In this document: one piece after another, positions 31,641 to 42,368 of the stretch
Position numbering within the stretch: position 1 is the first letter of the stretch
Layout: every line of letters starts with the position of its first letter
NCBI GenBank assembly: GCA_963377175.1
Contig: CAUJNA010000839.1
Coordinates: 64,501-128,500, forward strand
DNA: 64,000 bases
Source of the DNA: Effrenium voratum
Lineage: Eukaryota; Sar; Dinophyceae; Suessiales; Symbiodiniaceae
Reading direction: 5' to 3'
Notes under the pieces: generated by a model
Told to the model about the DNA's origin: nothing
The model's database searches: none
The model's input: the letters and a program-made list of their open reading frames with translations, nothing else
Program-made: the position numbers and the translations under genes

Positions 31641-33010
31641 GTCTACTGCAAGTTGCTGGCCCCCCCACAGTGGGAGGCCATTGGCCACGACCTCCAGCCG
31701 CCTATCGTCGACCCGGTCAACTTGAGTGTTGGAGGTGACTCTGGCTCCAGCTTCTCTGCAAACGCGTGCGGCCGCACGCTCCAGCGGACACCCGCGCCCC
31801 CGGAGCACACCTGACCGGGCGCAGGCTGCACGATGGTCGCCGAAGGGGTCCTGAAGGCGACGGCACCAGCAGGTGCGCTCAAAAGGCAAGGCGAGGCGCA
31901 GGCGGCGCAGGAGGAGAACACGGAAGAGATGGCAGGGATAGGACAAGGGGCACTGTAGTGAGGAAACGGCTAGCGAAAGGCCTGGACTGGGAGTGCAAGA
32001 GCGCTTGGGCAGCAGGATCGGCGCCTGCCAGCAAGGTCTCACGATGCCGACGGACCTCGGCGGCTGCAGCTTGGCCCTGCCAGCCACGAAGCAAGGTGGA
32101 AGGCCCCTCCTCCTGCACCACGGGCGCCCGCACGCCGGGGGAGCCCAGTCGGAGTGGCCGAGTGCTGCACGTGCTGCGGCAGCCGCCGCAAAGCAAGCTG
32201 GCTGTGGGTCGGGGCTGTTGAGGTGGTCAAGAAACTCTTGCGCAACACGAGGCAAGCGGCGACTCAAAACAGCCAAGCAGTCAGCCCAGGAAGCCCAGGC
32301 CGCCACGCACGGGACTGGCGAAGCTGGGAACGCACAAGGGCCGCCGATCCGACAGGGACACCGAGCACTGTAAGCCTTTGTTTTTCAACTGGCCGGCCGG
32401 CGGCGCCAACCCAACAGGAGGCCTCCGGCGCACCTGGCTGGCCGAGGGCGGGTGGCACGCGTCCGGACAAGTTCCAAATGCGTGTCTTGCCACTGTTGAG
32501 ACGCACTCGGCAGTGCGCCCAGAGCTCATCTGCAAGGTTCTGGTGAGCAAGGCCGGGCAATGGTGATCACATCGTCAAGGAAGGCCACAAGCAACTGGCC
32601 GGGCTGCATTTGAGCGCACGCTGCTTCCAAAAGTAGAGAGCGGGCATCAAGGGATCACCCTGCTCCCCCCCTTCCGCTTGCTGTATGATGTGTGCAGTCC
32701 CGTCTGCGTCGCGCCACACATATTCGGATGGCTCCGAGTAAAACATGCGCACAAGGGGGGGGGGGGCTGGCTTGGCGGCTCATGGTGTCAAACGCACCGA
32801 CCCCATCAACGGAGACAAAAGTGCTTTCAGGATCAAGCTCGAGGGCGGCCGTCAGCAAACGAACAACACTCTCCGCGCCAGATCGCGTGGACAAACCAAA
32901 CTGAAAGGGAGAGCAGGCTTCCTGGAAAGCCTCCGCCTTCTGCTGGGCAAAGCACCGCGCAACCAAACGGCGGGTGAAGTCGCCCGGACTCGGTTTGGTT
33001 TTTGGAGAGC
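31641..33010 (-). mobile_element. LINE-A, RT and downstream region (5'-truncated)
   Basis: Minus-strand frames, several times shifted, show RT motifs in order. They are STRSGAESVVRLL and SVDGVGAFDTMSR (motif A Asp), YVWRDADGTAH, EGGEQGDPLMPAL (motif B), and FLDDVIT at about 32545-32580 (catalytic DD). Downstream come a C-terminal GDHRAACARSGVLRGRG segment and GLPLWGGQQLAVD at the insertion site. These belong to a non-LTR family recurrent in dinoflagellates. The 5' part (endonuclease and early RT) is missing beyond about 33.0 kb, the usual outcome of target-primed reverse transcription. The remaining 3' part is at 21191-21697. Confidence 0.75.
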
Positions 33011-33314
33011 GACAATCAAACTCCGAATCAGATAGTGTTCGACGAGGTGGTGAGGGTGCTCTCCAGGCACCATCGGACGCCGACGAAGAAACGGATCATT
33101 GATCCCGAGTGTGAGGTGGTCGAAGGCGATGAAGGCTCAAGGGTGCAGCAGGAAAGACAGCGCGTGTCCTTTCCCCGTGTCTGCACCCCTCTGCGGAGCC
33201 TTCTCAAATGCCCGAAGCAGAAAACGGCAACGCGTCCGAAGATTCGATCAAGACTAAAACATAAGGAAATAGGAAAACCCTGAACGTGTGTCCCAGTCAC
33301 GAAAATGCTAGCAG

Positions 33315-33583
33315 TAGTGCGTGGGCAAAGAGGTAGTGCGGAGCTGTTCATCGGGTGAAGTGCCTCCAGTGCCATCAAGAATATAGCATGTTTCAAAGAT
33401 ACAAAACTTCTTCCATTCTCGAAATATGGACGGAAGGGCGTCCGGCGGTGCTACCATTGTGGAACTCATAATTCTCCAAGAGCCTGGCGTAAAGATTCGT
33501 ATCCATTTTTGAACAACATCTCCCGGTCCGGCCACAATCTCATACTCAAAGTACCACGGAACCGACCACATGTCAATCTGCAA
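33315..33583 (-). CDS. Candidate host exon, unknown protein
   Basis: This 90-codon frame reads MQIDMWSVPWYFEYEIVAGP, then VVQKWIRIFTPGSWRIMSS and IFREWKKFCIFETCYILDGT. Rich in Trp and aromatic residues with a folded-domain character. No family recognised. Other minus-strand islands at 33.7-33.9 kb could belong to the same gene. Confidence 0.45.
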
Positions 33584-33734
33584 AGGATGCGACGTGACAC
33601 AAACTTCAAACTCTCACACTACGAAACGGCGACAAGGAGATCCGGCAAGCAAGCCAAGTCAACATGATAAGAAATGGAATCAAGCCATGAAATATACACA
33701 GCACGGTTTTCTCCACAGGCCGCCGTGAAGATAT

Positions 33735-33925
33735 TAAATCGGCCGCGGTGGGCCCAGCATCGGCAATGAACATGTTCGCGTTTGTGTCGTGCGCATGGGG
33801 CAAGGCATCGCCGATGACGAAGGGGAAGATATTGACAGTGATGCCGGCCGGCATCGTGTCAGTTTTTTCTGGGAGTCCTGGATCGCCACGTCGAGAAAAC
33901 GCTGAAAGGACGACGATGATAGGTG
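33735..33925 (-). CDS. Candidate exon, unknown protein
   Basis: The minus-strand frame reads GDPGLPEKTDTMPAGITVN, then IFPFVIGDALPHAHDTNANM and FIADAGPTAAD. An overlapping frame (FQRFLDVAIQDSQKKLT) is also protein-like just upstream, suggesting a splice or frameshift. Product not recognised. Confidence 0.35.
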
Positions 33926-34065
33926 GGGCTGGATTTGCAAGATCTTCTGGATGTTGATCTGCTATCGTGAAGTCTGAAGTCTTGCCGGCGGCTCCTGGGT
34001 GAGGAGCACGGCGAGACGATGTTGAGGCGATGAGTAGTGTTCACAGCCTCACTTGGAGAACAGCT

Positions 34066-34671
34066 TCAGGGATTGGCCCTCGCGGGCTCTGCGGTCTGCG
34101 GGCGGGATCCCGGAGTGCGCGCAGTGTCTCCTCGCTCCGCCGTCAGTGCACGGGCCGCGGCCGAGAGCTCTCCTAAGTCCCGCTCGCCCCTCGCCTCAAG
34201 CGAGTCAGGCGGGGGCGGGCCGAGTCTGGCCCCAGCTGGGGCCCGCGCCGGCTGCAGCAGCTCGGCCCACTCGCCCGCCCTGATCAAGCCTGCTCTTCGC
34301 TCGAGCTCAGCTGGGGGGATGCGCTTGGCCATGCAGCCGGGACAGCTGCATCCTGGAGCCAGCAGGAACAGCTTCCCACAGTGACAAACTCCGGGGGCCC
34401 CCGAGCGCGAGCAAGCCGTGGCAAAACCGCAAAACTTGCAAAACCGCAAAACTTGGAAGTACTCCAACGGCCGCCGGCCAGGACGACCAAACGGCAGCGG
34501 TCGCTGCCAAGCAGCTCCAGACATGTGGCCTTCTTTTCGGTGCCAGGTTTCAAGGCCGAGAGCGGGCCCGGACCTGAGCGAAGTGGCGTTCCGAGCGCCA
34601 CAAAAACAAACCGTTGGCAATGACCTCAATGTCGTGACGTTGAGGTCTCGCACAAACGTATTGGTGGTCAC
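34066..34671 (-). CDS. Cys-rich hypothetical ORF
   Basis: The frame has 201 codons. It begins MTTNTFVRDLNVTTLRS and has two Cys clusters: PTVCFCGARN and a long one, FCKFCGFATACSRSG, VCHCGKLFLLAPGCSCPGC. This is followed by a charged C-terminus. The CxxC spacing suggests two zinc ribbons, the kind of module found at the N-terminus of some LINE proteins, but no family match is claimed. Upstream sequence at 34616-34660 contains the palindromic core acctcaatgtcgtgacgttg. The 9-mer gcaaaaccg is repeated within the cluster region. Confidence 0.4.
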   Translation of the reverse strand: MTTNTFVRDLNVTTLRSLPTVCFCGARNATSLRSGPALGLETWHRKEGHMSGAAWQRPLPFGRPGRRPLEYFQVLRFCKFCGFATACSRSGAPGVCHCGKLFLLAPGCSCPGCMAKRIPPAELERRAGLIRAGEWAELLQPARAPAGARLGPPPPDSLEARGERDLGELSAAARALTAERGDTARTPGSRPQTAEPARANP

Positions 34672-37600
34672 GGCGGCAGCCCGTTCTTGACTAAGCTAGA
34701 CCTAGCACAAGCTGCGCGATGGTCGGGAGCAGCAGTGGGTGGACAGAGGCAAGGAGAGATGAAGGCGCCGCAAGAAGAAGCAAAGGACAGTTCAGGGCTG
34801 CCTGGGAAGTAACATCAGCGCTCAGCAAGAGCTGCGGCCGCAAAGAGCTCCCCCAAGCGAGCGCCGCCGTTTTTTGTTTTTGTTGGCACGCACGGGCACG
34901 GCACTGCCGGCGGCCGCCCCTGAATGGCAGGCTGATCGGCGCCAGTGTCACTCATGCCGGCGATGGAGTCACAAAAGCCGCAAAGCCACGGGCGCAGTGT
35001 TCGCAGCCGCTGGCGCCGTGAGCGCTAGTTTTGTCCGGCGTCTGAGCGCGCGCCCCTTTGGCGGCAGCGGGTGCGGGTCTCGCCATCGGGCGTCTTGGCA
35101 CGACCTCTGTCTCACCCAGTTTATCCGTCGCTCAGCCGCAGCGAAATCAAATTATTAAGCACTGAAACCTGCAGTCCCCTGGTTGCATAATTTTGAACTG
35201 TCTCTCTTCCTTCTGTTTCCGCTCCGATTCAACCTTCCCTTTGACGGAGAAACGGCCGTCTCGCGCCCGGCTTGCGCCGTCGGTGAGACAGCTGCTCGAA
35301 CAGCTTCGCATGGACCCCGCGCGCCCACACCTGAATGTTGGCACAGAAACAAAGCAACTTCGGCAGTGGAGCCTGGTGAGGCAAACAACTGCTTCGCCGC
35401 TGCGTTTACTTTCTGCAGCGGGTGTTCCTCTGCGCAGCCCGACATTGCCTGAGCAGCACTGAGCCTCAAGGCACTGCAAACGCAGCCGCTCGGGCAAGCA
35501 AGTCTCTTGCAATCATAGCCATTGAACTCTCACCTCCTCGATACAGGCGCACACGTTCATCGAAGAAAGGGCGCTTTGAGCGCCTTTTCACTTCTGCAGC
35601 CCTGAAAGGTTCGCGCCTTGGTGGGATTTCTAAAAGCAGCCAAGCAGCAAACAATGAGTCCCCTCGAAGCTGTGTACATGGACCCTGCTGAAATGTCCAC
35701 AAAAATCTGCGGTACGCATTAATCTTATCACTCCGTTCAGCCCAACTGGCGGGTCTTTGGAGACCAGCGCTTCCATGTGCCAACGTCTCCACAAATCCAT
35801 CTGCAAGAAGGAGACAAGGGCCACACACAACCGTAGATCGCTTTCGGAGTTCTGAGTCACCTCTTCTCTTCGGGAACTTCAACCAAAGAGCAAAAATCTG
35901 CCGCTGGGCAGTTTCTGGACAATCACGAGCTAGAAATCGCCAAGGTTGGAGAATATGTTCGTGAAATCACAACTCCAGCTGAGTAAGCGCTCGAACTACA
36001 AAGGGCAACACACGATGTGCGGATGACAAAGATAGCTCAGCCCCCACAGTCATGCGCACCAAGATGTTGCGACGGGGCAAAGCGTATGTTCGTGCCTCAT
36101 TTTTGAGGAAAACAACAACGACCACGTCTCCTCCTTCACTTAAAGAAACATGGGCAAAATGTTGAATGCACGCCAATTAACATAATAGATCGCAAACCAC
36201 CTCTCTGCTGCCATTCAGCCGGAATTCGCCGCGATTCGCTAGCGTTGCCTGTCACTGCTTCCATCTTTCAATTGGAAACGTGAAAAGAAATGCGTTGCTT
36301 TGCAACGCCCCAGGTTAGTTCAAGGTTTTACCTGCACGGAATCCATGCAGAACGACGAAACGCCACAGGAATGTTCACTGTGCTTTCCCAAAATCCGTTC
36401 AACTGACACTCAGTCAATCAATCAAAGTTTGCCTGAGTGCTACCAATTAACTGCTGAGATATCCAGAATTTGGCTGTCGCTTCTGACCTTAAGACAACTG
36501 TTCCTGCCACCAAAGAATGTCGCAGATTAGATATGGTCGACAACATCTGGCGTTCCTCGAACAAGCGCTTATTTCAGTTTAAGCTCATTCGTGCACCCTT
36601 CCAAATGCAGGTTTCCATACTTGGCGGCCTCGTATGTCTTTACAAGCTATAAACCAAGCCAAGCTGCAAGGACAAGTCTAGGACACGTCTCATCACGAAG
36701 AACCAGATTACAAAATCTGGAACGACATTTGCGGGGAAGCAAACCAAAAAATTGGCATCCGCGCGATGGCGATGCCGGCTCACTTTTAGCGGTTGACAGG
36801 GGAGGAACTGTAGGAGAAGAAATCAACACAGGCAAAACCCTCGAAGAGCTCTGCGTCCTTTCGGGCACAAAACCGTTTCGAGGAACAATGCGCAAAACAC
36901 ACAACATCAAGAATAATGGTAAACATGCGCCCCTCTGCACGTGAACGCAATGCAAACTGTTCGATTATGTATGTGTTTCGATTATTTGCACTTTTTGGCA
37001 AATGTTCTTTGAATATTTGTGTTTGTGCAAATAAGTTGTGCGCCTTTCCATTGTGTGTGTGCGGGCAAAATTTGAACTCTCACATGAGCTCCCTGGAAAA
37101 TGTTCCGCGTCAATTGGTTTTGCGTTTGCTCAGTGTGTTGTTTATGAACTATGCGCAAAGAAGTTGTGCATTTGTGCTTCGTTTCAAGATTGATTAGGAG
37201 AATCGAGACATGATCGAATCCACGCAAGGTTCCTGGCAATGAAGAATCAAGCCCAGGTGCCCACACATATTTGGTCCCATCTGCTGCCTGGCGACTCCGA
37301 GCCTTAATGCACAGCATTGGAGCTGAAATGCACAGCGCAATTGAATTTAGAGTAGATTGGTGACTGAATGGCGATCAAACGTTTGTCCGCGGTCGGTTTG
37401 GTCAACCGTTGCAAGAAAATGATGTACAAACTGTTGTGCGAATGTGGCATGTGCACATAAGTAATCTTTGGCATGACCTTCGTGCAACATGTTCTGCCTG
37501 CACGTGGTATGTGTTCGATGCAAGTTCTGTGCAATACGCATATTCCCTACTTAAGATGTACGGCAAGTGGCGTCCCCCCGTAACACGCTGGCACCTAAGA

Positions 37601-38579
37601 CAATGAGTGGAAAAGTAGCAAATCACAGAAGCGGAGATGGTCAAAGCACTGAGGTGTTCATTGAAAGAAAAAAGATTGGACTGCGCGCTCGGCAAGGCAC
37701 GAACCTTTGCCGAGCTCCCTGGCATCTCAACGGTCAGTGTTCTGTTTTCTTTGTAAGGTTTCCCTGGCCACAAAAAAATGTTTCTCAGGCAAAAACAATG
37801 TCAAAATAAAGCGCATGTAAAATGAATGTTGCTTTGCGCAAACTAAGAACAATAAGTAAGGCGAAAGTGCAGCCATCGTCCCAAAGGATTCAAGTTCCTT
37901 TTCGACCCGTGGCCTGACTATCGACGAAGCACACGGCACTCTCAACCGCAATAGCCGGGATAAGCCGCCAGAAACGCCTGGTCAGGAAGAGCGGTGACGC
38001 ACAAAACAGACTTCCCATCTGCTCCTGGCTGCACAAAATGGCAAAATACAACAACTCTGTCACCAAAATTGGGAAAGAGAAGAGTTCTTGGAGCCGAAGA
38101 AGTTCCCTTTCGCAAGCTCTGGTCACGCAGGCATCTGAACTGAAACCGGTGTTAGAAGGTGGCAGCTTGGCACCACCTACAGTAAACGTGAAGATTTTTG
38201 CAGCTGAACTAATGTTCAATTGGTCATGACAAAGAGTGGATAGAAGGCCTGGAGGGGGGCGGACCCCGCAGCATCTTCTCAGCCGCATGCCGCAAGGCCA
38301 AGGGCCACCGTTCAACCTTCTCCGGAGTCGCCCTCTTCAGTGCCCCCAACCTGTGCTGCAGGGCCGTTTTCTTTGTGGCTGGGTGCAGTGAGGGCGTCAT
38401 TGGCAGCCCCAGGCTGCTGGAGGTCTTCTCGGAGCATGCGACCACAAGCGTGCAGGGCATCTTGGGCATTTCGCGGGCTTGCCAATTGCCTGGAGGCGAC
38501 CAAGCAGCAACGGCCGAGACGGAGCTGCCTGGAAATTACAGCAGTCGTAAGGAAAGAAGGCTTATAGTAACCTAATTAT
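34672..38579. other. No gene recognised; a few possible exon-like islands
   Basis: The region holds many short frames without protein character. A minus-strand island at about 38400-38500 (ASPRNAQDALHACGRMLRED) looks coding-like. The 36.9-37.5 kb stretch is relatively AT-rich with many tgtgc and gcaaat motifs. I see no recognisable element. Confidence 0.35.
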
Positions 38580-39170
38580 TTTGGTTTTTTGGTCGAAAAA
38601 CCCTGCAAAACAGCCAAATTCTCCATCCTGCTGAACGTTTTTCCGATGTCACCGGTCTTTGTCACCGCTCCGTTTTTGGTCGAAAAAGTGGTCAAAACGG
38701 CCAACTTCCCGATTTCCCGAAAAGTTCGTTTTTCCCTGTCAGACGGCAAGCGAGGTGCCTCAACCTCTAGATTTGCTCGGTTTCGGCCGAAAACAGGCTC
38801 CAGACGCTCACGCTGCTCTCGATTTCCGTTTCAGCCCGGAAAAGCTGGCAAGTTCCATCCCGCTGAGCTTGTCACCACTTGTCACCGCTTCGTCACCGCT
38901 CTCTTTTGGACCAAAAAAGTGCGCAAAAGCGTCCAAGTTCCCGACTGACTTCGTTCTTCACAGGATTTTCGTTTTTTCGCCCAAGCACGACAGCCTGCCG
39001 AGGTCCTCGCTCGTGACACGGCAGCCTGCCGAACTTGTCACCGCCTTTGTCACCGGGTCTAACACGCCAACCTGCCGAACGTCCTCGTTGCCAGGGCTAA
39101 CACGCCAACCTGCCGAACGCCTTCGTCACCGGGTGTAACACGCCAACCTGCCGAACTTCCAGAGGGCTCG
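38580..39170. repeat. Irregular repeats: gtcaccg and cacgccaacctgccgaac
   Basis: The left half repeats ggtcgaaaaa, aaaacggccaa and gtcaccgc. The right half (38990-39165) has about five units of ac(a/g)cg(c/g)ca(a/g)cctgccgaac, spaced 28-60 bp. Non-coding in all frames. Confidence 0.7.
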
Positions 39171-39254
39171 AAAATCTTGGCAAGTTTGAGTCAATATTGA
39201 ATCGACTTGAAACAATATTGCTTCATTAATGGGCAAAGGTTGCCCGGTCGCAGG

Positions 39255-39420
39255 CGGGGTTCGGCTTCGGTCTAAAAGCGAGGCCGGCTCCGCGGCTTCG
39301 GTCTGAAAGCGAGGCCGGCTCCGCGGCTTCGGTCTAAAAGCGAGGCCGGAATTCTTTCCACCGAGGTCGGAATTCCGACTTCGCTCTCCCACCGAGGTCG
39401 GAATTCCGACTTCGCTCCAA
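39255..39420. repeat. Short tandem repeats, two families
   Basis: The 27-28-bp unit gcttcggtctaaaagcgagg + ccggctccgcg occurs three times at 39260-39348. It is followed by two copies of a ~32-bp unit containing caccgaggtcggaattccga. Immediately left of the hairpin array. Confidence 0.85.
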
Positions 39421-39535
39421 GCTTCCGATTTTGCCCGAAAAACCTTGGCGCGGGCCTGGTGCGGGCCACAGCCGCAGCGCCGAAGGTCCGTCAGCGATAT
39501 GCTTCTCGCCATAGCACAGACGGAGTCGCCGTGCC

Positions 39536-39632
39536 ATCAATCCTGTCGCCAACGCAGGATTGCTCCACTCAATCCTGCGTTGGGCACAGGATTGCTCCAC
39601 TCAATCCTGCGCTGACAACAGGATTGCCCCGA
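39536..39632. repeat. Hairpin array, CAATCCTGCG...CGCAGGATTG type (left)
   Basis: Three consecutive inverted repeats of the form caatcctg-N8-caggattg lie back to back, separated by ctccact. The same array type recurs at 42228-42312. In this position they could be terminators or processing signals of the virus-like segment; that is inference. Confidence 0.85.
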
Positions 39633-39834
39633 TGTGCAAACAATCTCCAAAAAGTCTCCCGAGCCGCGGGGGCTGGAGGTGCAGTCCCGCCAGTGGAGGC
39701 TACAGAGAGGCCCCAGGCCACCTCCCTTTTGAGTTCTCTGCGCCTCTTCTACTCTACATTTGTGCAGCGCAGTCACTCACTGATGAGCTCCTTTGCGTCG
39801 GGTCGGGGCGGAGGCTCGGGCGGGCCCCCATAAT

Positions 39835-40191
39835 CTACGACCGCGTCCCGTCCCACTCCCCGCCCCACGCAGCATTAGCCTCAAACCAGCGCAGGGCAAG
39901 CTCTGCCCGCTGGGCGCGCGTGGCCTGGCCGTGAACAGCCGCTTCAGAGATGCCCCTCACCTCCCTCCAGGTCCTCGCAACAGGCTTTTCTCGAGGCGTC
40001 GGACTTCTCTGTGTCAACCACCATCTTCTCGAGCGCTTGGCCTCAAGCAGCGCATCTTCGCGAGGCCGCTTGGTGGGAGGCCGCTGGGCCATCAGAGCGG
40101 CTGCAAGGCTGGGAGCGTCCTTACCCACCCACGCGGCGGGCTTTTTCAGAAGCCACACCTGCACGCATCGGAAGGCCTTGGAGGAAGTCAT
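39835..40191 (-). CDS. Basic hypothetical protein, paralogue of the 40.6-40.75 kb ORF
   Basis: The frame has 118 codons. It starts MTSSKAFRCVQVWLLKKPAA and contains RPPTKRPREDALLEAKRSRR, then EVRGISEAAVHGQATRAQRA. The segment KRPREDALLEAKRSRR is clearly related to RPRKDALLKAERLRRRR encoded at about 40640-40740 on the same strand, so the two are duplicated genes. The basic region plus helix suggests DNA binding. Codon use is GC-rich like the viral genes further right. Confidence 0.5.
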   Translation of the reverse strand: MTSSKAFRCVQVWLLKKPAAWVGKDAPSLAAALMAQRPPTKRPREDALLEAKRSRRWWLTQRSPTPREKPVARTWREVRGISEAAVHGQATRAQRAELALRWFEANAAWGGEWDGTRS

Positions 40192-40755
40192 GATGGCTTA
40201 AAGAGGCTGCGCGGGTTTTTTTGGGACCATTCGAGCATTTGGGACCATTCGAGCATTCGGCGGATTTTTTTCTTTAGCGCGTATCCCCTATCCAAATCCT
40301 CCTTAAGCTCATCAACGCGCTCGCTCGCGAAGATCTTCGTTCTCTTCCTCGAGGATCTCGATGCGGCGTTCCAGCTGCCAGCAGAGTTGCTGCGCTTCAA
40401 CTCCTCAAGCTCATCCGCGCACCTCCGCCAGCACCGCTTGCTCGCGAAGATCTTCGTTCTCTTCCTTTTTTTTTGAGGAACTCGATGCGGCGGCCAAGCC
40501 GCCGGCGGAGAATTCTGACGCTGCGCTCCAGCTCCTCAACACGCTCCTGCGGTGGTCCAGCTCCAGCGGAGTCATCACGTTGCGCTCCCGCTCCTCACAG
40601 CGCACAGTTTCACTGATGATTCTCGTCGAGGTGCTCGATGAGACGCCGGCGGCGCAGACGCTCGGCCTTGAGCAGTGCATCCTTGCGAGGCCGCATGATG
40701 GGCGCCTGCACGCGTTGGAAGGCCACTGAGGAAGAGGCCCTCCCTCTTTAGCCAA
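40188..40755 (-). CDS. Basic and coiled-coil ORFs, frameshifted and internally duplicated
   Basis: Three minus-strand frames make up the region. The first (~40740-40620) reads SVAFQRVQAPIMRPRKDAL, then LKAERLRRRRLIEHLDENHQ. The next (~40545-40420) has EELERSVRILRRRLGRRIEF, then LKKKEENEDLREQAVLAEVR, a leucine-zipper-like coiled coil. The last (40400-40188) has RKRTKIFASERVDELKEDLD. The DNA segment gctcgcgaagatcttcgttc occurs twice (about 40323 and 40440), so part of the gene is duplicated. A basic segment followed by a zipper would fit a bZIP-like DNA-binding protein. Decayed. Confidence 0.4.
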
Positions 40756-41190
40756 ACGGATTCTATTCCACCTGGTAGGCTCCTGACACTCGTCCGTCCA
40801 GGAAACGACCTCGTCCTGCGAAGGATTCGAAACCTAAAACGCTGCGCGCAGGCGTGTGGCTGCAACATAACGACCCCGAGATACGCTTGCAATTTGGCTC
40901 CAGGTTGCATTTCAAGCAAGCCAACCTTTGCAGGGCTAAGAAAAAAACAAAAAAGAGGAGAAAAAAAAAAGGTCCCAAAAAAGGGGTCCCAGAGAAAAAG
41001 GGAAAAGGGTTTCCTTTGGCAAAGCTTGACATCGCTTGAAACGCAACCTGGAGCCAAATTGCTCGGGGTCGTTATGTTGCAGCCACACGCCTGCACGCAG
41101 CGTTTTAGGTTTCGAATCCTTCGCAGGACGAGGTCGTTTCCTGGACGGACGAGTGTCAGGAGCCTACCAGGTGGAATAGAATCCGTTTGG
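40752..41190. repeat. Large inverted repeat, ~165-bp arms
   Basis: The left arm (40752 to about 40920, from ccaaacggattctattccac) is the reverse complement of the right arm (about 41030-41190, ending tggaatagaatccgtttgg) with few differences and one short indel. The ~110-bp centre is A-rich with aaaaaagaggagaaaaaaaa. A structure of this size can extrude as a cruciform or give a long hairpin RNA. Confidence 0.92.
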
Positions 41191-41313
41191 GAAACTCTCT
41201 CTAAAGAGAGAGGTTGCACTGTTATTCTTACTCAAGACTGGATGAAGAATGGATCAATTCGATCCTTTTTTGCACAAACCTAATCCATTTTTGCCGCAAT
41301 ATTGCGAAGCCTT

Positions 41314-41912
41314 TAACAAGGCAGCCTGCGGTTGTCCAAGTTCCTTGTCCAAGTTTCCCGGGCGAACTTGGACAAGTGGCTCTGCAAGAGGAAAACACGT
41401 GATAAAATTTGTCCAAGTTCCTTGTCCAAGTTCTTGTCCAAGTTCGGGTTTCCGCCGGGGTGAGGCACACGGAATCGGGGCTTCCCTCGGAGCCTGCCTG
41501 GAATCGGGGCGCAACAGTGAGAGAGCTTGTAACACGGCAGCCCGCAGTTGTCCAAGTTCCTTGTCCAAGTTCCCCGGGCGAACTTGGACAAGTGGCTCTG
41601 CAAGAGGAAAACACGTGATAAAACTTGTCCAAGTTCCTTGTCCAAGTTCTTGTCCAAGTTCGGGTTTCCGCTCTGGGCCACGAAGTTCCTGCCTGGAATC
41701 GGGGCGTAATACTGAGAGAGCTTGTAACGCGGCAGCCTGCAGTTGTCCAAGTTCCTTGTCCAAGTTCCCCTGGCGAACTTGGACAAGTGGCTCTGCAAGA
41801 GGAAAACGCGTGATAAAACTTGTCCAAGTTCCTTGTCCAAGTTCTTGTCCAAGTTCGGGTTTCCGCCCTGGGCCACGAAGTTGTGGAATCGGGGCCTGCC
41901 TGGAATCGGGGC
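41314..41912. repeat. Tandem repeat, three units of ~194-216 bp built on ttgtccaag
   Basis: Units start at 41314, 41530 and 41724 (taac-a/c/g-cggcagcc). Each has tccaagttccttgtccaag, the inverted gcgaacttggacaag, then caagaggaaaac and cgtgataaaa, then another gtccaagttc cluster, and ends with tgcctggaatcggggcg. The inner motif alternates with its reverse complement, so every unit is itself partly palindromic. It encodes nothing coherent, though all frames stay open. Confidence 0.93.
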
Positions 41913-42001
41913 GCTCCTGCTCGGATACTTATACTACTCTTTTTAACAACAAGACAACCAGAAGAAGAAAATATTAGGGTAAGAGAATTCTCCTCCGGAG
42001 G

Positions 42002-42126
42002 AACCTGAACTTGGACAAGAACTTGGACAAGGAACTTTATCACGTGTTTTCCTCTTGCAAAGCCACTTGTCCAAGTTCCCCCGCCGAACTTGGACAAGGA
42101 ACTTGGACAACTGCTGGCTGCCTTGT
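42002..42126. repeat. Inverted copy of the 41.3-41.9 kb unit
   Basis: The segment from cctgaacttggacaagaact to ggctgccttgtta is the reverse complement of the first ~130 bp of the tandem unit (compare 41314-41447). Together with the direct units it forms a large palindrome around 41.9-42.0 kb. Confidence 0.92.
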
Positions 42127-42227
42127 TATTATCTACATGGGCCCAGGCTGGAATCGAACCTGCTCCACTTGGCTTCGAAGTCTATCTTTAGCGACACTGT
42201 GTGCCTGACCTGCCCCTCGCCTTGCCG

Positions 42228-42312
42228 TCAATCCTGCGCAGGATTGCCCTCCATCAATCCTGTGCTGGGCGCAGGATTGCCCCCGTCAATCCTGCGCTGG
42301 GCGCAGGATTGT
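42228..42312. repeat. Hairpin array, CAATCCTGCG...CGCAGGATTG type (right)
   Basis: Three consecutive inverted repeats, the best being caatcctgcgctgggcgcag followed by gattg. Same family as 39536-39632. The last one ends about 55 bp before the packaging-ATPase start codon. Confidence 0.88.
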
Positions 42313-42368
42313 TCCCAGTCTCGCCCGGCTTCCCGGCTTCGAATTTTGGAAGTAACGCAAAAGGACGA

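Noticed and set aside
42130..42200. tRNA-like sequence on the minus strand (gcaggttcgattccagc)
   Set aside because: The T-arm is plausible and the acceptor partly pairs, but no D-arm or anticodon stem forms.
41228..42208. ORFs of 187-289 codons over the ttgtccaag repeats
   Set aside because: All frames of the repeat are open; the peptides are repeats of NLDK/LGQE/SKF without protein character.
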